Below are positions 1-11,229 of a stretch of 64,000 nucleotides of DNA, in pieces. Under the pieces are notes generated by a model. It was not told the origin of the DNA. It saw nothing but the letters and a program-made list of their open reading frames with translations, and searched no databases. The position numbers and the translations under genes were made by a program. Origin of the DNA: Sanderia malayensis (Eukaryota; Cnidaria; Scyphozoa; Semaeostomeae; Pelagiidae); NCBI GenBank assembly GCA_013076295.1, contig RQOL01000718.1, positions 5,579,623 to 5,643,622 on the forward strand. Direction: 5' to 3'. Each line of letters opens with the position of its first letter. Position 1 is the stretch's first letter.

Positions 1-57
1 TATATCATTTTGGTTTTATTTATTGTTGGTCGACAAGACTCGAGAAAGGAACAAATG

Positions 58-3000
58 GAAGATAAAAGTATTGGTAATTCAAGTGATTCCGATTTGGGAA
101 CAGATTTTCCCATTCTATTTATCGACTCCGACCAACAAATACCAAAACACACGTTTGGAGGAAAGAAGAAGAAGAATTTGGTTCGGAAAGAAAAGAGGCC
201 AGCAAGGAAATACGAAAAAAAAAGAAAAAAATGCATGTTGCAATGGCAGAAGGAGTTCAAACTTTAGATACAATATCTGCAGTAGATGGTAGTAGCTTGG
301 CTACCCCTGTTACTTTTTCTGATGGAGAAGGTAGGACATATAGATATGTTAGTTTTTAAAGTTAAGGGTCGAATCTGAACGGTTGAGAGACTAAAGGTAA
401 GGTATGATTCGCCTGCTAATGTTGAGCATTCCTTAAATTATTGAAACCAAGAATGGTATTGAGCTTCCCATGATTACAAGCAAAAAATGCCATGAAATGT
501 TGCTTTGTCACATTACTCCATTCCATATGATTAGATGAGTTGATTGCTTTGCATAGGTTAGCCTTTTGCTTTATCCTTCTCTTTTTAGGAAATAAACTTT
601 ATTGTGAAGAGGATGCATCTGTTATTTTTAGAGCAGGGCATTTATTTTTATGAAAATAAGTTGATGTGAAAATCGATTCCTGTTTCACAAAGTAATTTTT
701 TAGATACTTCCGCCTGTGATATTGAATATTCTAGCGATGAAGTCCATATGACCCAACAAGATTCAACCCAAGATTATTTGGTAAAGATAATTTATTTTAT
801 TTTGATGTAAAAGCTTGTTGTCAACAAAGTTGAAGTGTTTACACAAAGATATAATGATATTTGTTTATATATTTTCAGATACAGCAAGGTTTAACTCATG
901 CTTACATGGTGAAAACAACACAAGCAAAATCATTCATGTGTGTAGATTCCTCCTCTAATGTGTTTCCTCTTCCAGATTTTGATGAAACTCAGCAACGTAT
1001 AATGGTAATTGTTCATAAATAAAAGTTTGCAATGCAGTTCAGCATATAAAAATTTGATGTCATAGCTCAATGATATTATTTGTTTGTTAATGTACTCAAA
1101 ATGTAGTTGTTCAGTCATAATATTTTCAGTATTTGAGGAAAATTGTTTATGTTTACATGATATTTGATATTTGATTTCTTTTTTTGTAGATTCATAAATT
1201 CTCCTTCATTCAACGAAATGTATTTTTATGTAATTCTGAGCCTGTTTGGATTCTCACATGTTCCTGCAATTCAAGCAGAGAAAATTATGCAAAATGCTTA
1301 GGAAAAACCATGCCAATTTCAATACAAGGTATGTTATTGCTCTTATCAATAACCATATTTGCAAGAATAAAATGAGTAACTATTTCAGGAGATGGAAAGA
1401 ACATATTATTGGACACTAATTTTGTGTCTCTTGGTTCTGTTTTTTGTGATGCGTTACACTAAAATAAAGTTTTACAAATTTTGAATCAAAATGAAGTAAA
1501 ATTTTTTAAACATTAGAAACCGGAACTGATATTATTTTTTGCTAACATATGTTTTTAGATTTTAAAAGACAGTAGAATAAAAAGTATGCAGACTGGATTA
1601 ACATATCTGTTGGCTACGAGCTGGTTTCGCTGTTTGATTCTATAAATAATATTGATCCTTTTCAGCAGTGTGAAGAAGGTGATCTTGTGTTATGACTTTG
1701 CTATTCTTGTGTACTTTTATTCACAGTTTTTAACTATATTTTTTGTCTTCACATAAAATACATACACAGAGGCATCATTATTTTGCAACTAATGTTCAGA
1801 CAACCCAAGTTTTCACATTTTTGAATGCTAATAGATAAATACTCTCAACAGTTACTCATGCTGTTTGCTTTTTTATTTTACAGACCATTGACGCAGCAAA
1901 GTAAACATCTTTACATTTTTGGAATAATGGTTTTTAACTTCTTGTGTGCTAAGTTATATGCCATTTAATTTGCTAGGATCCTGTAGATATTCAACGATTA
2001 GCATTTTCTTCGGAAAATCTGGTTCTTACAAAACCTCCAGGTAAATGGTATGGTGTAGTGGGATTTGACAGAAATAGTTTTATTTGTCATACACGTTCAT
2101 TTGGCAAACATTCATGCTATCACATAAATTACCTGACCACCTGTATAAAAGACGAAAATGACAGATTGCCAGGTTTTTTATTGGAATTTATATTGGCACA
2201 TGAGCAACTTAGAACGTCGGTCATGAGGAAACAAGTTCCGCGATGTGTTTCGCAACAGAAAATTGGATGGGAAACAACTGAAAAACAGCAAAAAATTTAC
2301 CAATTGCTAAACGCTTGTTGCTGTTGGCAAATGTCATTCCAGTTACAGATAAATGGTATAATGAATACAATTTTTAGGTAAAGCATATTCATTTGATTGC
2401 AATTCTTGCTTTGTTGAACATATATGTATATAATCATTATATTTTGTGTTACTTTTTTATGTTCAAGTCATGACGAATGAATGCTCTGACTGTGGGTTTC
2501 GACGGCATTATTGTGGCATGTCAGACGGCATTTTAAACATGGGATCATTTCATCTTCATTTATTCCTAACTGGCAACAGGTAATTCATCAACATCAATTT
2601 TTCACAGTCTTCCCAATCTAACTCCTTGTTGAATGTCTGTATGACCCAGAAAATGCTTATAATAGTTGCTGGCTTTCAAAGCATTCAATAATCACATGAA
2701 TTATAGTTGTAGCTTGATCGGTTTTCATGAAAAGCGGAAAATGACATTTCAGTCAGCTGGTGTTCCCAAAGATAAGCTATTGAATTACCAACAACTCTGG
2801 TTTTCTTGGTATTCATTTTTGAATCTTTTGGATATTGATTATGAGCTAGAGTTTATCTATGATTAATGTGGGAAATTTCCCGAGATTATCAGCTGTGATG
2901 CAACATCTCTTGGTTTCCGGAAATATTATTTGAGAAATTCACTTGCTTCTTCGTTGCATGATGATACTGGAGTTCTCCTAAAAGGAAGATAAGTAGATTT

Positions 3001-4258
3001 GTAAAATTTTTGCTTTTATTGTATTAATGCTGATTTTAATTCCGGTCAAAGGTTGTAGTTTTTGTATATATATATAACTATTTTTCTTTGCGGATATTTG
3101 ATGTGAACTTTTGAATTTTACCAGCTTCAAAGAAAGAACACTTGTCGTAGACAAAAATCTTCGCAAGCTCTTACGTAGGTTTACCGAGAGGAAAGAGTTG
3201 GAAATGTAATGTGGCATGATGTGTACCTTATTGAAAGAGCACTGTTTGCCGTTGGGAGAATTTGTTTTTTGGTGTATTGAGACATACGAATTGGCTGAGT
3301 TGATTCCATCTTCTTTGATGACTTTTTTGAGGTGTCTTTTGTCCGTTTCTCCTGTCTGCTCTTATTTTCCTCCCTCCGAGTTATTTATGGAGACAATTAC
3401 TTATTTGAAAAGTAATTCACCAGCTTTTTATGATTCAGATAAGCTGCACAATCTCCAAATTCTTTCTCCGGTTATTTTTGACTTGATCACACATTTTCCT
3501 TCTCAATTGATTCAACAAGAGCTTGTGGGTCTCTTTGACTTGCTTGAAGAAAAAAATAGGGCTACTTTTACTGAATGCCACAAACTTGAGCAAATAGAGC
3601 CAGAGAATAACCCTGAAAGCTTTTCGTTCTTGCCGAATTGGCCACTTCGAAATAAGAGAGGGTTCTACAAGCAGGATCGTAAAAAGAGAGCAAATTATGA
3701 GGATTGCAACAAAGAATACAGTGGCCACCCGTCGTTGATGCCTGGCATATTCACTCTTTATTGTCAACATGGTATGATACGCTTAATGTTGAGTGCATTA
3801 CAAATTATTATTAATCTTTCTATATCAGTAAATTAAGTAACTGTTTTTTTGCAGACATTTGTTATGGATTTGATGTCCTGGAATCACAGGAATCAACAAA
3901 CATCCCTTTCACGATATTCCGCACACGTTTCTCACGAGGTTTACTTTACTTGTAGTTTGCTACCGTTCTCGCTGTCTTCGCTTTAACGTATTTAGGTCTT
4001 TCTTGCTGGACGAGGAAGAAAAATCTTCACATCACCAACATACATCTATCCATCGATTTCTGATATTTTGCACTGTTTTTATATAATTATAAATTTGTGG
4101 TCAAGCACTACAAAAAGGAAGGCTTTTTCTTTTAGCACCAAAAGCGATCATTTATGACAACAGCTGCAACTTGCATGCATATTCTTGAAACAGAGATCCT
4201 GGATTTTTTAAGCATACTTCTTTTTATGTTGCTCGATTTCATTGGAAAAACAACACGG
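58..4258 (+). pseudogene. KDZ-type transposase relic, 5' portion (multi-exon)
   Basis: A decayed, intron-containing transposase of the Kyakuja/Dileera/Zisupton (KDZ) class, similar to the region annotated in animals as HMG domain-containing protein 3-like. Exon-like blocks with GT..AG borders are visible at about 233-330, 706-781, 880-1003, 1190-1327, 1976-2381, 2487-2990, 3125-3776, 3855-3940 and 4135-4258. Recognisable motifs in order are a Cys-rich CxC-like block near 1250-1290, a second Cys cluster near 2487 (ECSDCGFRRHYC), the first catalytic Asp in CDATSLGFRK near 2894, HPSLMPGIF near 3726, ESTNIPFTIFRTRF near 3887 and the second Asp in YDNSCNLHAY near 4153. Breaks seen are an in-frame TAA at about 2863, a TAA at about 3207 and a TGA at 4186, so no intact protein is possible. 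The last exon ends at a GT donor at 4259; the matching acceptor lies at 4541-4543, three bases before a transposon insertion. The true 5' end may lie before the window. Confidence 0.75.
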
Positions 4259-4546
4259 GTATTGTTTGATGTATATTTGTTTTAAATAGTAACTAATTCC
4301 GCCACGAGTCAAAGCATTTTAATCATTACAATGACTCTCGTAAGGTACTCCTTGGATAGTACGCTCTCGCTAGACCGTTTTGGTTGACGAGGTAATCATT
4401 GCCATTGTTCCGGTGTGAGTTATCAACGAGCATGGAAGCATTTTTTTGACTTCACATGCTCTGGCCAAGTACCTTACAATTTGTTTCATGCTTTGATATT
4501 GCAGCTTTTGCAACAATTTTATAAAAGTCTTCTTTTCTACTAGCAT

Positions 4547-4552
4547 GTGCAG
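4547..4552. repeat. Target-site duplication, left (GTGCAG)
   Basis: The hexamer GTGCAG directly precedes the left terminus TATGGTAGGCC. The same hexamer follows the right terminus at 10161-10166. Removing the insert and one copy rejoins the split KDZ exon in frame. Confidence 0.9.
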
Positions 4553-4719
4553 TATGGTAGGCCGAATGGTGCAAAATTCAAGAAAATAAAATTGCACTAC
4601 AATTCAATAGCTATTTTCAACGTCAAGAATTAAGTTTAACACCAAGGGTAGAATTTTCAATAAAATCAACGAATGACACCACAATCAAGATAAATCACTC
4701 TCAACTTCAACAAGAAAAC

Positions 4720-4925
4720 ACTTCAACTTCAAGGAAACACTTCAACTTCAAGGGTACATTTCAACTTCAAGGGTAGAATTCAACTTCAAGTGTAGAATTC
4801 AGCTTCAAGGGTACAATTCACATTCAAGGGCACCATTCAACTTCAGGGGCACAATTCACATTCAAGGGTACAATTCAGCTTCAAGGGTACAATTCAATGT
4901 CAACAAACATTTTTCAGTGTCAACA
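4720..4925 (+). repeat. Subterminal minisatellite inside the left TIR
   Basis: About nine tandem units of roughly 19 bp built on TTCAACTTCAAGGGTACAA, followed by three CAACAAA-containing units. The right TIR carries the same unit inverted at about 9890-10012 with about six copies. Tandem subterminal motifs of this kind often bind the transposase; that role here is inference. Confidence 0.75.
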
Positions 4926-4970
4926 AACGTTTTACATTGTCAACAAATCCCATGATGCCATGTTCCTTGT

Positions 4971-4979
4971 TTTTGGCGC
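4971..4979 (+). promoter_or_regulatory. E2F-like motif at inner edge of left TIR
   Basis: TTTTGGCGC lies 33 bp upstream of the first possible integrase ATG (5012). The mirror-image TIR has the full palindrome TTTTGGCGCCAAAA. The E2F consensus is TTTSSCGC; binding is inferred from sequence only. Confidence 0.4.
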
Positions 4980-5011
4980 TACAATTTAGGTTAAAATGGA
5001 CACTAGCTTTA

Positions 5012-6492
5012 ATGATGGCGGAGCAAGATTGGGGGAATTTCTTTCAATCACTCATACAAGCGCTTGATGAGGCAGAGAATGCTACCACTGAGCAGCAAAG
5101 AGAAGTAGCAGGTCTGCACTTAGAGCATGCAGTTAGTGTTTTGCAGCACGTGATCTCACTTGTGCCAGGAGAAAGTGAATCTGGGCAAGTCCTCGCGACA
5201 ATTTTGAGAAATTTTCGGCTGCTCTTAGCCGGCTGGAGAAATGCATCTTCTGATCGTTGCTCCAATGTTGCAATTTACTCGCTTGATGTACCTCCGTTGG
5301 TTCAAAGTGTACATGCTGGTAGGCCAAAATTTGAGATAAGCGAAGAGGTCCTTTTGCAGTTGAGATCTATAGGATTTACATGGTCGCAAATAGCCGAGAT
5401 GTTGCTCGTTTCTCGTTGGACAATCAGAAGAAGAGTAGTCGAATTTGGTTTGCAAGACGTTACCGGTTACTCCCATATATCAGATGAAGAGCTAGATGCA
5501 AAGGTTAGTCAGTTTATGCAGCGACATGGCACACTGGTTGGCTATTCAATCATCAGTGGGCATTTGAAATCACTTGGCTTGAGGGTACAACGCCGGAGGG
5601 TCAGAGCAAGTATTGTTCGTGTGGATCCAAGTAGTTCCAGGTTGAGGTGGTCTGTTGTTGTTTTTCGGCGGCGATATTCGGTTGCAGGCCCGAATAGTCT
5701 ATGGCATGCAGATGGTCATCATAGCCTAGTCACATGGGGATTCGTTATTCATGGAGCAATAGATGGCTTTTCCAGATTCATTGTTTACCTTGAATGCTCA
5801 ACTAACAATAAAAGTGATACTGTCACCGAATTGTTTTTGGAAGCCACTCGAAATTTTGGATGGCCATCCCGAGTTAGAACTGATAAAGGGGGAGAGAACG
5901 TTGGCATCTGGGCAATGATGGAGGAGTTTAGAGGAGAAAACAGGGGGAGCTACTTAGCTGGATCCTCAGTGCACAACCAGCGCATTGAGCGCTTGTGGCG
6001 TGATGTTTTTTGCATGGTGTGCCACCTTTTTTACTATACTTTCCAATCAATGGAAGAGTCTGGGGTCTTGAACATAAGTGATGAGATTCACAAATTCATT
6101 CTCCATTTTGTCTTCCGTCCGAGAATAAACATAGCTCTGAACAGTTTTGTTGCATCTTGGAACAATCATCCCGCACAGCTCGCAACTGGTCGCCCCACCG
6201 AATTTGGGTGAATGGAGTCTTGGACATTCGAAATCATGAAAATGTTGGTGTTTCTGACATTGTTGAGTCGTCCTCAGGTGAAGTAGAGTGGTATGGATAT
6301 GATCCACGCGCACCCGCGCCAAATGATGACGGACTTTCATCGGTTGAAGTACTGGATGCTGACCCCAACCTCCCAGATCATATCTTGGAACAGTTAAGAA
6401 CTGAGATTGACCCATGTGAAAACTCAGACAGTTTCGGAATTGATATTTATTTGAGAGCTTTAAATATTGTAGAATCATCCCTAGCTCACTAA
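5012..6492 (+). CDS. Integrase-type (DD34E) transposase, frameshifted near 3' end
   Basis: Rve-type integrase that would cut and join the transposon ends. The likely start is the double ATG at 5012/5015 (MMAEQDWGNFF), just inside the inverted repeat. The N-terminal 100 residues are helical with no recognised domain. A helix-turn-helix follows (FTWSQIAEMLLVSRWTIRRR, near 5370-5430), then the catalytic core: first Asp in LWHADGHHS (about 5700), second Asp in VRTDKGGEN (about 5875), Glu in NQRIERLWRDV (about 5980), with 34 residues between the second Asp and the Glu. The frame is open to a TGA at 6209-6211. Similarity to related proteins appears to continue in another frame from about 6175 (NWSPHRIWVNG) to a stop at 6490-6492, so a 1-base shift near 6175-6200 probably removes the native C-terminus. 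The gene converges with the HECT gene. No intron is needed. Confidence 0.85.
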
Positions 6493-6512
6493 CAATAAAC
6501 AGGATACCTTAA

Positions 6513-6701
6513 AGGCAGAAATTTTCGCGATTACAAGTTTCCAAAAACTCTGTTTTTGAAAATCGCGAAAATAAAAACTGCGAAATTGTCATTTTTATGC
6601 CTTTTTATCAATTTCAATATTGAATATTTTCAAAAATGAAAACCACGCAAAATTCCAATATTTCGAGCCGCGAAATTAAAGACACGCGAAAATTTCTGCC
6701 T
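6513..6701. mobile_element. MITE with TTAA target duplication, nested in copy 1
   Basis: A 189-bp element with matching inverted ends AGGCAGAAATTTTCGCG, flanked by TTAA at 6509-6512 and 6702-6705. TTAA duplication is typical of the piggyBac and Kolobok superfamilies; the AGG start suits Kolobok better, but with no coding sequence this is uncertain. The interior has further TTTTCGCGA-type repeats. Confidence 0.75.
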
Positions 6702-7219
6702 TTAAGGTAAGTTTGGAATGAGATAAACATTCGTCGATGCATTTTGCCAAATCACATGTCGTTGACAGCAAACTGAACTGTAATCTAAATAACAAAACAC
6801 GTTTTCTAAGCAACAAGTAACTGAACTAAAAAGCTTGCTCTACAAAGATATAAAATTTCAGCCACGTAAGTTCCAAACCACCTTATTATGCGCAATTACG
6901 GGTTTGACTTAATCATGGAATAACTTTTAAAAACTCCTCTAAAAATCACCTCAAATCTAGTATGGCCTTCATTACTCATGCCTCAATTTTAACAATCCAA
7001 AATCTATGATTTCTTTATTTTTGTATATTGCTTAAAAAGCTTGCATTATCAGTCCTCAAAATTGATAAAAATTAAATGATTGATCTTCCTTTAGGTTCCA
7101 CCCCTAATTTTGCTTAATAAGTTAGAAATTTCTGTTACTCAGAAATTTCGAAATATCTTAAGAACCTTGAAACAAAAGATTATAAATGTAAGCATGAAAT
7201 AAAGTGAGCTCAAGAAATG

Positions 7220-9763
7220 TTATGCTGTATTGTACGCTTTGCCTTTCATCACTGCAATCATGCTGCTTTCAAAGTGCAAGTAGTCATCAAAGCTGACAGG
7301 AATCTTCAAATCAAGTGTGCATGTGGAAGCATATATAGCATCCACATTTCCAATGTGAACTGATATAGAACCAGGCACAAACACAGAGGTGCAAGAGCTT
7401 GAACCTGTTACATAGCATAAAAAATTGGCCAGTGTTTGTTCAGAAGCATTCTCAATAAATAAAAATAGCCATCCCTGCACTTGACGTATTTGGCGGTCTT
7501 CAGAAAATTCAAGCTTTAGTAACTGTTTCACATAATTTGCAGACACAGCATCATCTTGGTGTATGAAAAAATGCACAAATTTACTTGGAGCAGCTTCTAC
7601 TTCCTTGAGTAAACCAAGGATCTTTAATCCATTTCTGAATTGGTCGAGAATTGCTTTATGCTTTATAATTGTGTCATGCAGGACAAGGCACTGAACAACT
7701 TCTTCTTTATTCTTTTCCTGAAAGAAAATATTATTTAGGTGGTGAATTTCTATTAAAATACAGGCTTTGTGCCGATTAAAACCTGTTTTCTTTTTACACT
7801 CTTAAAAAATTCTTGTTTAAAGGGCAGGATTTAATGTTTCCAAAAATTATGCAACAGCTGTGGCACATACATTTAGTTTTCTTGTTTGTCCACACTCCTG
7901 CATGAATCTCAAGAAGCTCTCATCTTCAGAAATCTCCACAAGATCATTGGCACCACCATCCTTGATCTGAAAACAATGTAAACAATAATTACTATGATGG
8001 TTCCTTACTAAGATGACTACTATTATGTGAATAGATACAGCCAACAATGTACAATACTAATGTGAAATCCATGAATTTTTCATATTTGCATACATCATCA
8101 AAAGAAAAGAGTAACAATTATTCAGATACCTAAATTCAGATTCAGAATGAGATTCTGATACAGAGGTATCGATACAGGAATACTACTATTATGGTTCCTG
8201 CTTCTCTTAAGGGGTCCTTTCAAAAGAAAAAGTTTAGCTTGCAACAAGCTTCACATACCCTTTCAAGAAATGCAGCCAGCTCAATATCCCCGACATCAAT
8301 AAATGAGGATCTTCCAACGGCTTGACTGAGGTCACCAGTAGCGATGTACCAAAATATTCCAGGGGCAAGGTAAGGAAAACCTGGCCCACCCTGCACTAAA
8401 CTGTGAGCAATCATCTTTCCAAGAACTTCAAAAATGCCTGTCAGTACATGTTCACTGCTATAAATTGGTGTGAGTCTTGCATTTTGGCCACGAAACAATC
8501 TAAGGTATCCTTCCCCTTCTGCAATTTGTGCAAAGACATCAGAGAATGATTGGCGTAATACACCTCCAGTGTCAACAGCTGGCTCTCCCCTTATTTGCAA
8601 CTTTATTTGAAGGCATGGGTCAAAATCTGGACTCTTGTAGATGGAAAATAAATCCATGAGTAGGTCTTCTTTGTCCAGCTTTACTTTCTCTGCACATATG
8701 TATGGTTTCATGGTTTTCTTCAGCCTCTGCAAAATCTGGCATGCATCCTCTCATCTTTCCCTACAAAACTATCATGTCTCACAGAGCTCCTAGGCTCACT
8801 TAAAAAATTGGCAGCTGCCTCTAGATCTTGATGAACAATCAAAGATTCTCGTAACAGTTCTGTTCTTGTGTTGGGAAAAATGGTGGACAGTGATTGTAAG
8901 CCATCTTGGAAAAATGAAGACTCTTCAACACATGTGGATCCAGATGCAGTCATACTTGTTCCTGGCTGGGGCTCTTCTGTACTTGTTCCTGGTTTGGGTT
9001 CTTCTGCACTTGCTCCTGGTTTTGCTGCTCTTACATTTGATGGCTGCACATCTTCATGGTGGGCTCTTTCCATCTCCTCATCATCACTGAGACTAACCAG
9101 TGTATGTTTTGGGACATTCAGCCTGACATATAATCTTCCATTTCCACAAAGATGTTTGATATGTTTAAAATCCCATTTATGGTCATCCTTTACTACAGGC
9201 AATGAAATAGTATTTCTTTCTCTTTTTACAAAATCAAAGTCCCGTTGGTTAATCTGGGGCAGCTTTGTACTGAACAAGGAAGCCAACTCAGCTCGAATAT
9301 CATCTTCAGTAAAATCAGATGATAAGTCAAACTGTCCTTTCAACACAACCATCTCGTCAACTACAGTGTAATCTTGATCTTGAGGCTGCTCAGTCTCGTC
9401 GAGAAGATAGACACTCTTGGGTATAACTTGTGCTTTGGAAGCTGCCTTTCCCCTTTTCTTGAAGCGGAAATTATGCCCAGGGAGACTGACGTTCGTTCTC
9501 TTCAGTCCTGGCGATGTTGCAGTTTGCAGGTTGCTGCTTGTGATCGGCATAACATTTAGGCCTACAATCGAGCTTGGCCTAGGCGGATTTGTTGAATGCT
9601 GTTCCGCCAAATTCCTCGACACAGCTGTGGCAGATGAGGCGATGAGCTGCCTTGTCCTCTGTATCAAATTGCTTTGCTGCCCTTGAGCCGAAGACGACCT
9701 TCTTAACTCCTCTCTGACACACTGTCGCACGCATTCCTCCAAACTTCTTCGGTCGGCCATCAT
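7220..9763 (-). CDS. Transposon-borne HECT E3 ubiquitin ligase with CUE-like segment
   Basis: Predicted ubiquitin ligase resembling proteins named G2/M phase-specific E3 ligase-like (G2E3 type). The likely start is the double ATG at 9763/9760 (MMADRRSLEEC). Exons read 9763-8259, 7966-7871 and 7717-7220, with GTATGT donors at 8258 and 7870 and CAG acceptors. Domains in order: low-complexity N-terminus; a domain (about 9360-9090) also seen in the second copy; PGTS-rich linker; CUE-like ubiquitin-binding segment (LQSLSTIFPNTRTELLRESL, near 8900-8800); then HECT with GEPAVDTGGVLRQSF in the N-lobe and the active-site Cys in ASTCTLDLKIP (near 7315). A 1-base frameshift near 8735 separates the N-terminal part from the HECT part, so this copy is probably defective or holds a sequence error. 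The catalytic half is otherwise uninterrupted. The role in transposition is unknown. Confidence 0.85.
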
Positions 9764-9803
9764 CGCAGCATCAGAGTTAACTGTTAACTTGAGGCGTGGC
9801 AAC

Positions 9804-9817
9804 TTTTGGCGCCAAAA
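9804..9817 (-). promoter_or_regulatory. E2F-type palindrome at inner edge of right TIR
   Basis: The perfect palindrome TTTTGGCGCCAAAA lies about 40 bp upstream of the HECT start codon (9763). It matches the classic E2F site. The outer half is part of the inverted repeat and recurs upstream of the integrase gene. Confidence 0.45.
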
Positions 9818-10160
9818 AAAAGGAACATGGCATCATGGGATTTGTTGACAATGAAAAACGTTTGTTGACACTGAAATATGTTTGTTGACATTGAATTGTG
9901 CCCTTGAAGTTGAATTGTACCCTTGAAGTTGAATTGTACCCTTGAATGTGAATTGTTCCCTTGAAGTCGAAATGTAAACCTTGAAGTTGAAGTGTTTCCT
10001 TGTTGAAGTTGAGAGTGATTTATCTTGATTGTGGTGTCATTCGTTGATTTTATTGAAAATTCTACCCTTGGTGTTAAACTTAATTCTTGACGTTGAAAAT
10101 AGCTATTAAATTGTAGTGCAATTTTATTTTCTTGAATTTTGCACCATTCGGCCTACCATA
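9809..10160 (-). repeat. Right terminal inverted repeat of copy 1
   Basis: Reverse complement of 4553-4979, with fewer internal 19-bp units. It ends at ...GGCCTACCATA, directly before the GTGCAG duplication. Confidence 0.85.
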
Positions 10161-10375
10161 GTGCAGATAGTTACAGATTGTCTAATTATGCGGCTTATGT
10201 TAACATAAACAGCCAAATTAATGAGCAGCAGAACGCAAAGTTGAAGAAGATGAAAGGCCAGCTGAGCTATATGAGTCCCGAAAATTTTGTGAACCATTGT
10301 CGTCTTTTGCTGGGCTTTTGTAACAGAAAACTAAAATCAGAAACAAATAGACAAGTGGAAAATGTGATTGGTTAA
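10161..10375 (+). pseudogene. KDZ-type transposase relic, 3' portion
   Basis: Continuation of the KDZ reading frame beyond the inserted transposon. It opens with the right GTGCAG duplication, which restores the codons for ADSYRLSNY. It then shows NSQINEQQNAKLK, holding the third catalytic residue (Glu of the DDE triad), and MSPENFVNHCRLLLGFCNRKL, typical of the KDZ C-terminal region. The frame ends at TAA 10373-10375. This segment joins to the exon beginning at 4544, whose first three bases are left of the insertion. Confidence 0.75.
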
Positions 10376-11229
10376 GCCGTCAAGCCTTATTTAATTTTGT
10401 TTTACTTTTTTTGTTTTATTAAATATGCTTCGATAATTTATGACGCACTTGGCACGCTTCCCCCTTTAAGCCTGAACATTATATTAGCCAGCAAGGGTGA
10501 ATTTCGTTTTCACCCAATCAACTGCTTTGTTTACAATTATTCTGAGCCAATCAGAATCCACTATTTTGATGAGTTTGTTTACATATTTCAAAGAGAAGGT
10601 GCTAGCTGTGGTTGGAAAGTACACTTGAGTTTTGCAGCCCCCAGGAAAATATACATTCAGAAAAATGAAATAAAATAAAAGATTATCATTTTTCAATAAG
10701 TTTTCTTTGAAATTACCGCTGCTTTTTGTTAGATTCTATGACGTCTTTGAACAATCACAATTTGAAATTCGACCTTCATCTGTCATGCTTAGGCCCATTT
10801 TACCGTGACCTTGGAAAGCTCACATTGAGTCAAATTCTATGCAGATTTTTGTTTTTAGCCAGAGTTTAAAAGATTAATGTCCCTTCTACACATTAAAGTT
10901 TTGTTTTGCGTTGCCTCTCTCTCTCAAACTTCGAAAACCACAACGCTGCCACGTAGAGTTTCAGATGAGTTGCCCAGGAGCAGGGCCGGACAGTGCGAAG
11001 GAAGGAATTCTCCTCTCTGCGGGGAGGGATTTAATCTCTTGTTCAATCCCCAGCATGGAAGGACAAAACAATGACAACGGGGAGTTGAGTTTCTGAGCAA
11101 AGGATAAGGATGGTTGTTACTATTTGAAAGCTGTCTTTTTTCACAATGATCTCCACAAACAACATCATTTAATACAAGGACATCAATACTATAAGGAATC
11201 ATCAATACTATAAGGAGATTTAAGAAGAT
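10376..11229. other. Stretch without recognised gene
   Basis: AT-rich sequence after the KDZ stop. A 93-codon plus-strand frame (10397-10678) has no recognisable motif and biased composition, so I do not call it a gene. Near 10930-11080 there is a more GC-rich block of unknown origin. Its end may include the 3' terminus of the KDZ element, but I could not identify a terminal repeat. Confidence 0.5.

Larger units (their letters stand above)
4553..4979 (+). repeat. Left terminal inverted repeat of copy 1
   Basis: Matches the reverse complement of 9809-10160 from the outer end TATGGTAGGCC to the inner motif TTTTGGCGC. It is longer than the right arm because it holds more units of a roughly 19-bp internal repeat at about 4720-4905. 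The innermost part lies directly before the integrase start codon, so it probably serves as the promoter. Confidence 0.85.
4553..10160 (+). mobile_element. DNA transposon with integrase-type transposase and HECT E3 ligase (IS3EU-like), copy 1
   Basis: A complete 5.6 kb element. Its ends are inverted copies of TATGGTAGGCCGAATGGTGC, and inverted repeats of about 427 bp (left) and 352 bp (right) run inward to a shared TTTTGGCGC motif. A perfect 6-bp duplication GTGCAG flanks it. Two convergent genes fill the interior: a plus-strand integrase-like transposase (5012-6492) and a minus-strand HECT ligase (7220-9763). A short TTAA-flanked MITE sits between their 3' ends. The element is inserted three bases inside an exon of a KDZ transposase. 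Ends starting TAT and a 6-bp duplication match the eukaryotic IS3EU superfamily as I recall it; Polinton and Ginger are less likely, because there is no polymerase or capsid gene and the duplication is not 4 bp. The superfamily name is inference; the boundaries are seen directly. Confidence 0.9.

Noticed and set aside
5044..5476. Three minus-strand frames of 64-83 codons.
   Set aside because: They mirror the integrase N-terminal and HTH region and lack any signal of their own.
8868..9371. Plus-strand frame of 167 codons.
   Set aside because: It lies opposite the HECT N-terminal exon and has no motif; an antisense shadow.
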